The notes: a model not told the origin generated them from the sequence alone. 64,000 nt of DNA from Mactromeris polynyma (GCA_032209605.1 JASFXZ010000004.1:34940401-35004400), one strand, 5' to 3'. Positions 25,470 to 39,480 are shown, counted from the stretch's first letter. Program-made: numbers and translations.

Positions 25470-25718
25470 TTAGGAAAGGGGAAGATCACGGAACTGCACA
25501 GCAATCTCACAAGGAGAGATCTCAACGGCTACACAACATTTGAAATTTGAAAAACCGGCTATAAAAGGCAGTTCGACAAAATGCCATTCTTCCACATATC
25601 CAAAATTGCTAACTTGTAGTTGGTAGAAGTACCCCGTCAAAGCGAATAAACGCATACCATCAGGGGTATTTATTGTATCGAACCATGTTTGATTGCCGAT
25701 GGAATGTGGTGTATTCAT
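25470..25718 (-). other. 82-codon ATG-initiated open frame (unknown)
   Basis: The frame starts at a true ATG (25716-25718) and stops at TAA. Its composition is more protein-like than other short frames nearby: balanced residues, two tryptophans, few low-complexity runs, with segments such as NQTWFDTINTPDG and FALTGYFYQLQ. Just upstream on the same strand is a TTTAACTAG, a possible splice acceptor, so it could be a terminal exon. No family recognised. Confidence 0.25.
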
Positions 25719-27518
25719 GCGTACTAGTTAAACACATAACATTCGAACAAAAGCTAACAGAGTAATGACGCATATTAAGTCATTCAAAATTGATTAGCCT
25801 ATCATGTTCTTTGTCCAATGACTGTAATAAATAAACTGAAGTAGTGCGTGTTTTAATAAAACACATTGATGTTACGGCTTTTGTAATAGCGACATATTCA
25901 TGTTGTCACCTCAATCATTGTATGACATGATATGATTAGTGTCTGAATACGCATTTACAGATTTGAATGATGACAACGCTAATATTGAAAGACAATAATG
26001 CATGAACTAGCAGGTTTTATTGCACACTATCATAAGCCCAATCACATTATATATTGAATTATGCATTTCATGTAATATAACAGAACTGAGATAGATTTGT
26101 TTTTAATGTAAAATAAAATGATAGTATTTGTACAGAGTAATGCTATTTAAAACTGGATGCGAAATCCGCAATCTTGCTGACCCGATTAAAACTCAGCGAT
26201 CATAAATGTATACATATTTAAACAATTCTACGTTTACATGTCTACGTCAGTATTGTCTGTTTAAAGAAATATTATGCTCAAGTTTTGTTCATTTGTTTAC
26301 CTAAACTCATAATGTATTGATCCGTATTTGTTGAAGAAAGATGTTTGTACGACTCGCACATCATATAATTAAAAACAAACATCCAGTTGTTTAACAATCA
26401 GGCTGTTTTCAAAGTTTTGTCTGTTAATAATATGGTCAAAAATATGGATCTAATTCACACATTTCATGTTGAGATGAGCCAGATACATCTTTAAAGCCAA
26501 AAACCGAACAATTGTTTACATTTTATATGTAATACTAACACATACATGTATATATTTGTGTGTATTCTTGTTTTATTAACCTAAAGTTAGGGTATGTCTA
26601 ACTGCTAAAATGTTTAAAAATTAGAGTGTATGTAATGAGATGCAGTAATCTGTGATATTTTAACAAAAATGTAATGTCTTTCATTGTATATAATATTGTG
26701 ATAATGTTGTTAGGTATGTGGCATTTTCGTGTGATACTTTTAAATTTATGTAATATTAATTAATTAGATTATCATGCCTCTCTATGTTATGCCACCAACA
26801 CGTAGGACCTGAATGGAAATAAGAGTCTACTTTTGTGTGTGCTTGTTGGCATGTATGGCATGGATATTATGCACATGTCATAATTAATATTTAAATATTA
26901 TTGCATGTCTTATTCATCCATGTACCATGTACTCAACTATAGAAATAAATATATATTATAAAAAGTACCAATATTCCCCGAGTTGTTTAAAAGTGTCCTT
27001 TATTTTTATTCGGAGGTTAATTTTGAAACACAAATCAAATTCAAGGCAAATATTGTTTTTTTAATTGAAATCTCGTTGTTGTATTTGCTGATACATGACA
27101 TTCATATGATTAATATACCTGTCTCTGTTGGGTCGTATGACCGATTCTGTAGTTCGTCTGCTCCCTGGAATGTTCATGTTGTGTTTACGTTATATTGTCA
27201 TAACTAGCGTGTTGATGGTCCGCCCAATCGTCTCTTCATTCACAGACACAAGTGTATTGATTTCAATAAGAAATATAAAAGAGTCTTTTATACACAATGA
27301 TCTGGAGAAATAATCGTGTCTGCTTTAGCCAATTTACCAATTAAGTAAATATAATATCATCATAGCTCGTGATTTCTCTTATTCGTTTCTATAAGTGACA
27401 CTGCCAAAATGTTGATTGATCTCAGATTGTGTGTATATGTATCCCATTGTCACACGGTCATCGCAACATTATCAGCATTATTATTATCTGCCAAAATACA
27501 TCCAACAATAAGACCGTC
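25719..27518. other. AT-rich spacer, nothing recognised
   Basis: No convincing gene, repeat or RNA. Two overlapping plus-strand frames at 26983-27313 have no recognisable features. Confidence 0.5.
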
Positions 27519-27540
27519 GTTGGTTCTGAAGAAAGTCGGT
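27519..27540 (+). repeat. MITE fragment abutting the 35-bp array
   Basis: The 22-base motif GTTGGTTCTGAAGAAAGTCG plus GT recurs at 30052-30073 and, inverted, at 57215-57237. It is preceded here by AACAATAAGACC, a phrase also seen inside the pogo-type MITEs of this window. The tandem array begins at its last bases. Confidence 0.6.
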
Positions 27541-28833
27541 CCCATTTGTGAGGTGTTCTAGCTGAATATCGCGGTCCCATTTGTGAGGTAGTCTAGCTGA
27601 ATATCGCGGTCCCATTTTTGAGGTGGTCTAGCTGAATATCGCGGTCCTATTTGTGAGGTGGTCTAGCTGAATATCGCGGTCCCATTTGTAAAGTGGTCTA
27701 GCTGAATATCGCGGTCCCATTTTTGAGGTGGTCTAGCTGAATATCGCGGTCCCATTTTTGAGATGGTCTAGCTGAATATCGCGGTCCTATTTGTGAGATG
27801 GTCTAGCTGGATATCGCGGTCCCATTTTTGAGATGGTCTAGCCGAATATCGCGGTCCTATTTGTGAGGTGGTCTAGCTGAATATCGCGGTCCCATTTGTG
27901 AGGTGGTCTAGCTGGATATCGCGGTCCCATTTGTGAGGTGGTCTAGCTGAATATCGCGGTCCTATTTGTGAGATGGTCTAGCTGAATATCGCGGTCCTAT
28001 TTGTGAGGTGGTTTAGCTGAATATCGCGGTCCCATTTGTGAGGTGGTCTAGCTGAATATCGCGGTCCTATTTGTGAGGTGGTTTAGCTGAATATCGCGGT
28101 CCCATTTGTGAGGTGGTCTAGCTGAATATCGCGGTCCTATTTGTGAGGTGGTCTAGCTGAATATCGCGGTCCTATTTGTGAGGTGGTTTAGCTGAATATC
28201 GCGGTCCTATTTGTGAGGTGGTCTAGCTGAATACCGCGGTCCTATTTGTGAGGTGGTCTAGCTGAATACAGCGGTCCTATTTGTGAGGTGGTCTAGCTGA
28301 ATATCGCGGTCCAATTTGTGAGGTGGTCTAGCTGAATACCGCGGTCCTATTTGTGAGGTGGTATAACTGAATACCGCGGTCCTATTTGGGAGGTGGTCTA
28401 GCTGAATATCGCGGTCCTATTTGTGAGGTGGTTTAGCTGAATATCGCGGTCCCATTTGTGAGGTGGTCTAGCTGAATATCGCGGTCCTATTTGTGAGGTG
28501 GTTTAGCTGAATATCGCGGTCCCATTTGTGAGGTGGTCTAGCTGGATATCGCGGTCCCATTTGTGAGGTGGTCTAGCTGAATATCGCGGTCCTATTTGTG
28601 AGGTGGTTTAGCTGAATATCGCGGTCCCATTTGTGAGGTGGTCTAGCTGGATATCGCGGTCCCATTTGTGAGGTGGTCTAGCTGAATATCGCGGTCCTAT
28701 TTGTGAGGTGGTCTAGCTGAATACCGCGGTCCTATTTGTGAGGTAGTCTAGCTGAATACCGCGGTCCAATTTGTGAGGTGGTCTAGCTGAATATCGCGGT
28801 CCCATTTGTGAGGTGGTCTAGCTGAATATCGCG
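27537..28833. repeat. 35-bp tandem array (about 37 units)
   Basis: Units of 35 bp: GAATATCGCGGTCC, then (C/T)ATTTGTGAGGTGG, then TCTAGCT. Common variants are CCTATTTG, TTTTTGAG, GGTTTAGCTG and GAATACCGCGG; the last creates the palindrome ACCGCGGT. CpG occurs in every unit. Stops in the unit and a period not divisible by three make it non-coding. Confidence 0.98.
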
Positions 28834-30427
28834 TTAGAATATTAAAGACAAAAAAAAAACTGTCCATATAATTACAGTCTTAATAAAGAGGTGATCTTAG
28901 TTTCTATGTTGTCTTCATGTGACATTTATTGTATTAGTTTACAATTATCTAGGCTTGATTCAGCAACGCAGACCACACGTATATACAGTGTCGCCATTAA
29001 CTCGTACTTTGGATAATAGTAAGATGTCCATGATTCGGTTATGACAATACTTCAAGTCTATTTTGAATGTCACATAATTTTCATTTGAAACGATATATAT
29101 ATTGATTACGTATTCGTATAACCGTTTGACAGAGGAAAACAATCGTTCATTCCGTTGTAGAATATGATTTAAGTATTTAAACCGGCATTTCAAGAAATAC
29201 ATTTAACCAAGGTATAAATATCTTTCTGGTCATTCAATTGTGCTGAGCATTTTATGAGACACCGCAAATTAGAAATTAAATCTTGGCGGCGAAGGGATGA
29301 TTAAACTTTCTTTAATTGCCCATTAAATATAATTCCAAATTATATAAATGTCGAGAGCTAAATCAAGCATAATTAGTGAACTGGGACTGTGTAATACCGA
29401 CACATTACGCAGAAGATTTCTGGAATAGTGGCGCTGTTTCGCATAATGTGCTGCTTTATAAAAATCCCTATAAATCTTTCACTTGAGAAATAATATAAAA
29501 TATTGCAACATTTACGTTTTTCTTCGTTGTAAACGTGCCGAAGTTGCGGCCTTTTTACCAAAAAACAACATCTCTCTAATGTCGCATTCGTTATGTTCTA
29601 TTTCACATAAACGTGTTGTGTTCAATTGAATGTGAACATCTTGAAGACAAGCTCATTATATGATTCAGAAAATATGTTAAAAACTATATCGACTCTCAAT
29701 AAAATCACTACGCAGAATGTAAGTATGTTAAGGCGTGTCAGTGACACACCCCTTATTGTCTCCAAAAATACAGTTCGCCGATGCATTAATAGGATTATAC
29801 TGGTTAAGTAGAAATATATGGTTTTCTTTTTTAAATACTAAGCATTCCTCCTCGTGTATTTGAAAGCCATTAAACATTGATTGGACATAAAGAACTATTC
29901 ATTGTATCATTATGACAAACCTTGAAACTTTACAATTCTTGACTTGAATATGTATTTGAGTAAATACAAAAACACACATCTTTGTTTACCCATTTAGGCT
30001 TCTAGCCGATTATTTAGAAATATACCTACAGTGAATCCCAATAACATCCCCATTGGTTCTGAAGAAAGTCGGTATAAGTTATTTGGTGGTCCGACTATTA
30101 AGTTAAACTAATAAAGAGGCAAAAAGAAAACAAACGGTCTATAAAAAGCCATATCCATATCCAAGCAGGTAAATCAGCCAAGTACTAACTACATGTGTAT
30201 TTACATAAAGGAGTAGATCGTTCCGAATTAAAGTACTGTAATGTTTATAAGAAGTACAAATATCTTTATAGTCATGATCAATGTAGACATTAATATTACG
30301 ACAGTAGTCAATAGTCGAATGCATTTAACTGTACCTGTCTGATCATTTTGGCACATTCAATTAATATTTAAGGTCAACATACTTATGGCAGTTCGAGAAA
30401 AACCGGACGATCATTGTAAACGACCTT
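28834..30427. other. Spacer with a short MITE fragment
   Basis: AT-rich, with short unremarkable frames. At 30052-30073 lies the ATTGGTTCTGAAGAAAGTCG motif of the dispersed MITE family. Nothing else recognised. Confidence 0.5.
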
Positions 30428-30745
30428 TGGTTTATATTCCCTTTCCCCTGTGCAATGCTTTCACTTTATAAAGTGTTCATGTTATTTTCTGTTCAGCTTC
30501 GGCCTATTGTTGCCAGCTGTCTTGACCTATCCTGTGATATTTTCCATCTATTAATCCCCCTGCTGTTTGTCCTCTTTGATTCTCCTAGTTATTCCTTGTG
30601 GTCGGCCATGCCATTCCTTGCGTCTCTGTTCCTTTACGTATGTACCCTTGGGCCTCCTCTAGTGTCTTATGTGTTATGGATTGTTGTGGCGTTCCCTTTA
30701 GCAACATAATCTCTCTCTTTTATATACATATTATGTTTATATTTC
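30428..30745 (+). repeat. Dispersed repeat R1, copy B (longest)
   Basis: About 320 bases including TTTTCCATCTATTAATCCCC, TTTGTCCTCTTTGATT, TCGGCCATGCCATTCCTTG, TATGTACCCTTGGGCCTCC and a final GCAACATAATCTCTCTCTTTT. The same blocks in the same order occur inverted at 55.9-56.1 kb. The 3' half matches 43.9 and 3.6 kb, though this copy lacks the central CGGAGGTCTGTGT segment. The 84-codon frame inside is not conserved between copies, so the repeat is probably non-coding. Element class unknown. Confidence 0.75.
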
Positions 30746-32103
30746 CATGTCTCCTTGTGTTGTTGATGTGACCATGCATTTCGTACGTAGAATTTCCTGC
30801 GTGAAGTCTTTATTCCTGGTAACTTAGGTGCTTAGCACAATAAAAACAATCTGCACCATGCACAAATTATAACATTCTTGGAGAACATTTATTTAAACTG
30901 CTGGAACGTGGTTACACTCTCTCGTAGCAATAATCTGGTTAGTTCCTCTATTGCACGTTTTCTTCAATGTTACAAAAATGCTCTTCAGGGCCATCTGCCA
31001 CACACAAATTTGCTTCGTCTAGGGAATCAGCCGTGTCCACGTGGCTCTTGTTATAAATTGCTGTGATTTTGCAGAAATACTCGTATTTCTATGCAATGTA
31101 TTTTCAACGCAATATCTAATGAATTATAAAGGTGATCACAATTTGTTCGATTTATAACATTTCGCAAAACGTAATAAATATCCATTTTTAAAATCAACAC
31201 CGAACGTTATCAAACTTAATTGTGTTAGCGTAACTTCGCTGTGGAATTCAAACGCAAATGTAACGACATGTTGAAAAGAAATGATTTTCAAAAAAACATT
31301 TCAAAATCTTTAGATCTTTAATTTATCGCATTAATACAGTTTGACTACAGTAATTGACATAAAACTTTCTAGTGCGTGGTTGACGTGTGTAGCTCGCAAA
31401 TGGAAATGCATTACATTTGTCTTACCTTCATTTTGCGTTGTGACAATCTCTTAAAGTCGATGTTGTCACTTCTGTTTTGATTATTTGTACTCAAGTAAAG
31501 GTCTATGGAAAAACTTGCTTTACTGATTGGACGTTAAGATAACGTTTTGGGAAAGCATTTCAGCAACCGAGTCATAACACACTAGATGCCAAAAAAGCAA
31601 AATCGTAAAGAAAAATCGTAGAATGATAAAAGAACATGATTCGTTGAAATCGTTCATTGTTTGGCCAATGGAAATGATCGTTTGCAGACAATTGTTTATT
31701 TTTTCCTACTTAGTTATTCAACCGCATCTAAATGATTTATGATTAATAAAAAACACTTTTAACACAAATCAAACGAATTTCCAAAGCTGTATACATAGAT
31801 CAATCCGCTATTCGTACGCGAATATTGTCGTTAATTGGAGTCTTATCAGTTCGAATGTGTAAAAAATATCAATGAAACCTCTCCTTGTCTATGTTTAAGT
31901 GCATCACTATGTGACTAGACAATCCATTAACGCCAGGATGCCATGCCTTCCGACTGATTCCTTATATTACATCCCTACAGGAAGTCTCATGGCGTAAAGT
32001 TGTATCAACGTCAGATGGGTCAACAGGTCATTATAATCCTCTAGAAAAGGTGCCTAGTGCAATTTTGTCTGTTGCACTGTCATTACTTCCACAAATATCA
32101 AAT
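30746..32103. other. AT-rich spacer, nothing recognised
   Basis: No frame above about 60 codons with any recognisable signature and no repeats noticed. Confidence 0.5.
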
Positions 32104-34336
32104 CTATGTTAACTCACATAGTCATGGTCATGTTGTAACTTTCCACAATCTGTTAAGTCGCATAGTCACTACCATGACTTGTAACTATCCACAGTCTGAT
32201 AGTTCATATAGCTATTACCATGACTTGTAACTATCCTAAGTCTGCTAGTTCACATAGCTATTACCATGACTTGTAACTATCCACAATCTGCTAGTTCACA
32301 TAGCTATTACCATTACTTGTAACTATCCTAAGTCTGCTAGTTCACATAGCTATTACCATGACTTGTAACTATCCACAGTCTGCTAGTTCACATAGCTATT
32401 ACCATGACTTGTAACTATCCACAATCTGCTAGTTCACATAGCTATTACCATGACTTGTAACTATCCACAGTCTGCTAGTTCTCATAGCTATTACCATGAC
32501 TTGTAACTATCCACAGTCTGCTAGTTCACATAACTATTACCATGACTTGTAACTATCCACAGTCTGCTAGTTCACATAGTTATTACCATGACTTGTAACT
32601 ATCCACAATCTGTTAAGTCGCATAGTCAATGCCATGACTTGTAACCTTCCACAATATGTTAAGTCGCATAGTCAATGCCATGACTTGTAACTATCCACAG
32701 TCTGCTAGTTCACATAGCTATTACCATGACTTGTAACTTTCCACAATCTAATAACTCACATAGCTATTACCATGACTTGTAACTTTCCACAATCTAATAA
32801 CTCACATAGTTATTACCATGACTTGTAACTTTCCACAATCTAATAACTCACATAGCTATTACCATGACTTGTAACTTTCCACAATCTAATAACTCACATA
32901 GCTATTACCATGACTTGTAACTATCCACAGTCTGCTAGTTCACATAGCTATTACCATGACTTGTAACTTTCCACAATCTAATAACTCACATAGCTATTAC
33001 CATGACTTGTAACTTTCCACAATCTCATATTTCACATAGCTATTACCATGACTTGTAACTATCCACAGTCTGATAGTTCACATAGCTATTACCATGACTT
33101 GTAACTTTCCACAATCTAATAACTCACATAGCTATTACCATGACTTGTAACTTTCCACAATCTAATAACTCACATAGCTATTACCATGACTTGTAACTTT
33201 CCAAAATCTAATAACTCACATAGTTATTACCATGACTTGTAACTTTCCACAATCTAATAACTCACATAGCTATTACCATGACTTGTAACTTTCCACAATC
33301 TAATAACTCACATAGCTATTACCATGACTAGTAACTTTCCACAATCTAATAACTCACATAGTTATTACCATGACTTGTAACTTTCCACGATCTCATATTT
33401 CACATAGTTATTACCTTGACTTGTAACTATCCACAGTCTGCTAGTTCACATAGCTATTACCATGACTTGTAACTTTCCACAATCTAATAACTCACATAGC
33501 TATTACCATGACTTGTAACTTTCCACAATCTAATATTTCACATAGCTATTACCATGACTTGTAACTTTCCACAATCTAATAACTCACATAGCTATTACCA
33601 TGACTTGTAACTTTCCACAATCTCATATTTCACATAGCTATTACCATGACTTGTAACTATCCACAGTCTGCTAGTTCACATAGCTATTACCATGACTTGT
33701 AACTTTCCACAATCTAATAACTCACATAGCTATTACCATGACTTGTAACTATCCACAGTCTGCTAGTTCACATAGCTATTACCATGACTTGTAACTTTCC
33801 ACAATCTAATAACTCACATAGCTATTACCATGACTTGTAACTTTCCACAATCTAATAACTCACATAGCTATTACCATGACTTGTAACTTTCCACAATCTA
33901 ATAACTCACATAGCTATTACCATGACTTGTAACTTTCCACAATCTAATAACTCACATAGCTATTACCATGACTTGTAACTTTCCACAATCTAATAACATA
34001 CATAGCTATTACCATGACTTGTAACTTTCCACAATCTCATATTTCACATAGCTATTACCATGACTTGTAACTTTCCACAATCTAATAACTCACATAGTTA
34101 TTACCATGACTTGTAACTTTCCACGATCTCATATTTCACATAGTTATTACCATGACTTGTAACTTTCCACGATCTCATATTTCACATAGTTATTACCATG
34201 ACTTGTAACTTTCCACGATCTCATATTTCACATAGTTATTACCATGACTTGTAACTTTCCACGATCTCATATTTCACATAGTTATTACCATGACTTGTAA
34301 CTTTCCACAATCTAATAATTCACATTGTCATTGTCG
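32104..34336. repeat. 46-bp tandem array (about 48 units)
   Basis: Units of 46 bp are built on CATAGCTATTACCATGACTT plus GTAACT, with a variable half. The variants are ATCCACAGTCTGCTAGTTCA, TTCCACAATCTAATAACTCA and TTCCACGATCTCATATTTCA. The first variant dominates the left part and the second the middle; the third forms a four-unit run at about 34110-34290. Edge units (32104-32200) are most diverged. Each full unit carries the palindrome ATAGCTAT. No coding capacity. Confidence 0.98.
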
Positions 34337-35577
34337 TTAAGCCACATTTAGGCCCTAAGATCAGTAAGTACAGAGGAAATCACAACCTTAACGACAGGAT
34401 GTAATATTTAGAAAATATAATCTCTTCATAACAACGACCTTTGAGGGACACAAATCTGTTGTTGATAGGTATTTGCTTAAACGATGGTAAGTTATAGTAT
34501 TGTTGACGAAAGGTGTTGCTCAAGGAGAGTGCTGTTCTGGAGAGGATGCACTAATACATAACATACACGTCTCTTACTTTCTGAGAGAATCTCTTGTTTC
34601 TGCAATAAAACACGCTGCTCATTAAGTTACATAATGTTGTACCAAGGACAATACATCAAATAGTGTTATATCATCTATGAGCCTCCTAAACTACTTCACT
34701 TGAATGCTAATGTTCTAATTTCTTGATTAAGGAACTACATAATCCCCATTGTAGGAAAATCTATGTGAGCGCAAGAAACTATTCTCAATTACTAATTGAT
34801 TCTTTTTTGTAACGTAAGGCTTGACGTATGATTTCCCCCATCCCAACTGTACGAACTGTTCTCGATTCCCATTGCAATATTAATCAAATCAAGTGCCATA
34901 TATGGATGACATATTTTATGATACGTGTAAATATAAGATTTATGAGACAATGTTGGTAGAGACACGCGTCGTTGCGATACAATTTAAAGTTGATTGTTTG
35001 TGGCCTATAAAAGTTAAGATGATAGACTAGCATGGATATGGTTTAGCTTTCATCTGTTGTGTCCAGACATGTGTATCTTTCACAATATTTCAGAGATAAG
35101 ACGGTGTTTCTAGGCTTCTGTCTCGTTCCAATTTGTTCTGTCGTAAGCATCAAAATGCCTCATATGAATTGGAGATAATGACTTTCTATTGGTATATAAT
35201 GTATGCTATTGTCTGTCTAAGTATTGCCTCATTTTAGCTTCTAACAACAAGCAGGTTAGTTGCCATTACATTTCTGAAAAATGTTCTCGCAACAACGAGT
35301 ACGTCAAAATTCACAATACCGACCTCGTCAACCTCCGATATTCTCACACAGTGGATAGGTGCGGAGGAAAACACACTGGTGCTTACTGGAAGCCAAAGAA
35401 TGTTGGTTTACTTAATTGACTTTCGATTGAAATTAAAATGATCTGTACTACACTTTGCGTCTAGTCAAAATCTTGGGTAACGCTTATCAACGTTTATTAT
35501 ATGCGTAAACATTACCGACTGATAAAAGCTTTCCGTCTTTTGATCGCTTAAAAGGCGTATCCAACAATAAGGCCATT
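34337..35577. other. Spacer with one weak open frame
   Basis: A plus-strand frame at 35189-35419 (76 codons) contains CHYISEKCSRNNEYVKIHNT and later CGGKHTGAYWKPKN, following a pyrimidine stretch ending CTCATTTTAG that could be a splice acceptor. No family recognised and confidence in coding is low. The rest is unremarkable. Confidence 0.4.
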
Positions 35578-35880
35578 TTTCTAACGGAGATATTTTTTTG
35601 AAACTTTGTATATTTTTTCAGTGTAATGTATCTAACCAAAATATGAAATAAAAATGTCGGGTCACCTTGCACGATTGTATGATAATGAGGATTTAAACGT
35701 GCATATTCCATATGAATATACATCAACAAAGTCGATACAATTTTACTATAGTTCAGCGGAGAGATTTTCTTACAACTTGGTATACTATATAAAAGTCACT
35801 GTCTGAATGAAAATATGAAATCAAAATAATTGGTAACCTTGCTTGATATTAAGATAAAGAGTGATTTTTTGTGTTTCAAA
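35578..35880 (+). repeat. Degenerate two-copy repeat, period about 177 bp
   Basis: Two stretches of about 115 bases starting near 35578 and 35755 align loosely. Shared phrases in order are CGGAGA, an ACTTTGTATA/ACTTGGTATA block, AATATGAAAT, AAAAT and TCACCTTGC/TAACCTTGC, then ATTGTATGATAATGAGG against ATTAAGATAAAGAGTG. They look like an old tandem duplication or two copies of a dispersed element. Confidence 0.5.
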
Positions 35881-38800
35881 TGTAACATATATGGAAAGTG
35901 AAAATTGAAAAATGTACTCATACTACACTTGGTTACCCATTATCGTTTTGCATTTTCATAAAATGTGTTGGTTTTCAATTTTTGCTGAAGATCATTTTAT
36001 AATTTCAAATGTAGAAGTTCATATATCAATGATTAATAATTAAGTATAAATTATGGAAAAAGAAAGTAGAAGGAAAGCTGCAAAAATATAATGAAATCGT
36101 TCAACTATACATAATAATATCATTATTTGCATTGGTCTTACTGACTCGATAAAGTTCAGTAAAACTAATTGCATCGTGAATTAAAATAGCAAACTACTCC
36201 ATGATATGTATTTAAGCATTTAATTGTTGAATATCTGAGTATGGTCCTTTAGATCCACGTACGGACAACTGGTCGGCCAAATACAACTTGTGTCTTATGT
36301 ATATTCCTGGTATTTTTTTGATTTTAAATAACGTTTCCATCTTTGACATTGTGACGATGGTGTTGACATCCTTGAAATATCTGTCGATGTCGATGTTATA
36401 TTGATTTAAATGGATATGATAGAAAACGAGCGCTTGCTAGGGAAGCTGTATAAGAAATACATCTGTTTACTTACATCAATTTATTCAATGAATGGAATTA
36501 TGTTCTTGTCAGTCGCTATAAGAGGCTTGGTCTTTGGTTAACAATTGTATCATTGTCTCTGCTTTATTTACATAAAGACATTTAACTCCTTTCTCCGATT
36601 TCTAATTAAACCTCGCATTGACTTGTGCTTTTGGGGTGACTGTGTCATTTGGAGTTTGCATTTTTGATTGACTTGTCTTTTATTTAATATAAAAATGTTT
36701 AATCGTAACTGACACATTTTCAGTTTTGATTCATCTTTGGGCAAACTTAAAGCTTCATTTTGCGACGATCAGCTGACCAAGCATGTAGGCCTGACATGGA
36801 ATCTGCTTACATGTTTCCCCCCAACTTACACCGTTAGCGCATGTGTCAGAGATGGAACGCAAATAGCAGGGTTGGTTTTGTACTGATCTAAATCAGGATC
36901 GGTTAATCAGGGATCATTCGCTCTAGCTTCGGAACACTTTTTCCACGTTCACAAAGTATTATCGCCACATCCTTGCATTGCCGGTACTAGTATATAATGG
37001 ATAAATTGTCGCCTTAATGTCGATGCCCATGAATAAACAAAATATTTGATTAATTATCTACACTGGATTGTGGGAGAAAGTAGGTTATTTAAAATACAAA
37101 AAAAAACAGATTGACAGTAATGAGCCAATTTGTTTATATGAACCAAGATCGATCAATGTTCCGTACTATCATAAGACGATCATACGTCGTATGGACATTA
37201 AACTGGATATCTAACTATCTAACCGGTGATATAGTGTTCACTACTATTTGTAATTTGTTGAGTTCCACCGACAATACTGTTGAACACCACGATTCAAACT
37301 ACTATTTAATTCACGGTTTGTGTTAATTGACATAAATTTAATGATTCATCGCTGACGATGGCGCTGATGCGTTAACTAACTCAATCGCTAATGAGATGTC
37401 TCTATAAGATCAAACACGAACGTACTAATTATATGTAGCGGATAAAGAGTAATTTACGCTGCAATGACTTAGCCCCTAGGCTTCCGACACGTTGTGCTAT
37501 TTTTGTAGAATTTCGGATAGACCAGATGTGTCTCATAAACTTCGCAATACGTTATTAGCTGAGAATACTGTATAAGACGACTACTCAAATTGCTCAAATG
37601 AGTGGCTTAATAAGCCTTACTTTCATAACCCCGTAACTCATTTGTTGGTGTTGTATTTATAAATTGTTGAAACAGTCTGTCCAAGTTCTTTCTGTCTGTA
37701 CTACCTACATTGTTCTGGAATGCACATAACTTAAATAAAACGCAATTCCATTACCCTGTATATAACAATTATCTCAAGAGGGTAAAACTTTAAAGTTGTT
37801 TTTCTCAAAAAGACGAAAACCAAATTATGGGGTTCTGGAAATAATGCGACGTAATATGCCAGTGACAACGACACTGTGGGAATGATAATTATATTAGGAA
37901 CTCTTCGTTTATTGCTCAAGCTCTATTACAAATGGGTTTTTGATAAAAACTTGAAAGTTATTTTACTGATTATTCATGTTATGGTCAATTAAAAATAAAA
38001 TGTCAGAATCTACCTGTATCAGCTCCAACACAAAGAGCAATTGATACTATAGTATGTATTGTTGCTTATTTTACATTGATCAATTATGTATCAACAGGCT
38101 ATTTTAGAAAAAAATCAATCATTATAATAGGAAATTGATAGGATACAATCAACATGTTGACACATCCGGGTGTAGGTTAACAAATATTCAAACAGATTTG
38201 CCCGTTCGTTATTCTGAGGTAGTTTTAAGTGAACATAATACAAAATTCATCCCGACAACCGTTCGGTGTTCGGTTTTCATAGAGTGCGGTATTCTCAGGG
38301 GTTTTAATAAATGCAAAGAACGAAAATATGTAGTTCGGTTTATAAAAGGTTCGGTTTTGACAGATTTCATTGTATTCAAACACTTGTATTTGAAATTAAG
38401 TAAAAAATCAATAAAAATGTTTTAACCCAACGTCAAAACTGAATCCGCACAGTAGAAAGATGAGCAAATACTGTCCTGATTCTCGCGAGGTTGTACTGAA
38501 TCTGTTGTGTGTGTCTTGGTAGACCTCCGTTTGAGGTTTGAGTGCAGTTTAGTGTTAATGAAACTAACCGACTTAGTTTTACATCCTTCTCTCATGTGAG
38601 AACATTACAGCACTGGCAGAGAATAATTGACGGTGAAGAGAAATGAACGATGAACAGGAACCTTACGGGATGATCAGGCTTTTCTCATTTATTTTCGCGT
38701 TCCTGCAATCAAGAGACTGTGTGCATATTTTTCTCGGTTTTCCTTTAATATGAAGTACTGATTAATCCGTGTGATTTTTGCATTCATTGAACTATGAGAC

Positions 38801-39480
38801 GGAATAGAGGGCATATTTTTTTTGTGAATTTTTATCTCGTGGACGATTTTAATTTAGAATCATTGACTACTGGTGATGGAAGTGTTCCTACCGAGGCATC
38901 AGGGAACAGTTAGATATCAGTCTTACTTTCAAGTATTTGGCTCAAATTTTACGGTCGATAATTTAGTGAGAATCACATTCCAAATTTCCTACTCAGTGGA
39001 ACGATCGAGGTTAAGTTTGAATGTTGGTTACATTATTCGGTGCAGTCGTACTAACATGATTTTGCTATTTGCATATCAGTGTTGTGTACACTAATCAAAT
39101 CTTACGTTAACCCCAAAGGCAATTTTTCTTCAACCGAAAAACATTTGTAACCTTGACGCGGATTGGTTAAACTTTCGATAAAGGGTACGTTACCTTACCG
39201 AAATTCACTGAATTTCGGTGAACTTATCTTTTTTCAAGATATTTATTGTTACATTTATTATGTTTCGTCATTTTTTATTAATTCTTGTAGACTTAACACT
39301 GCGTGCTGCTTTATTTGTATCGTTTACATGGCTGCATTATATTCAGTGCATTGTTGTATACCGATTTTTTATTTGCTTCAATAATGTGAGAAACTCAAAA
39401 TAAAATAAATCCAGAGATGATTAGCTTAATTGAAGGCAAAACTCTGAGTAAACTGAGTAATTTCGACCAGCCTTATATAA
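35881..39480. other. AT-rich region without recognised genes
   Basis: Contains several chance-like frames, including a 96-codon plus frame at 38135-38425 with no recognisable family. A phrase at 37825-37850 (GGGGTTCTGGAAATAA) recurs at 55048-55073 in the same orientation, so a dispersed element lies there. No gene supported. Confidence 0.45.
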
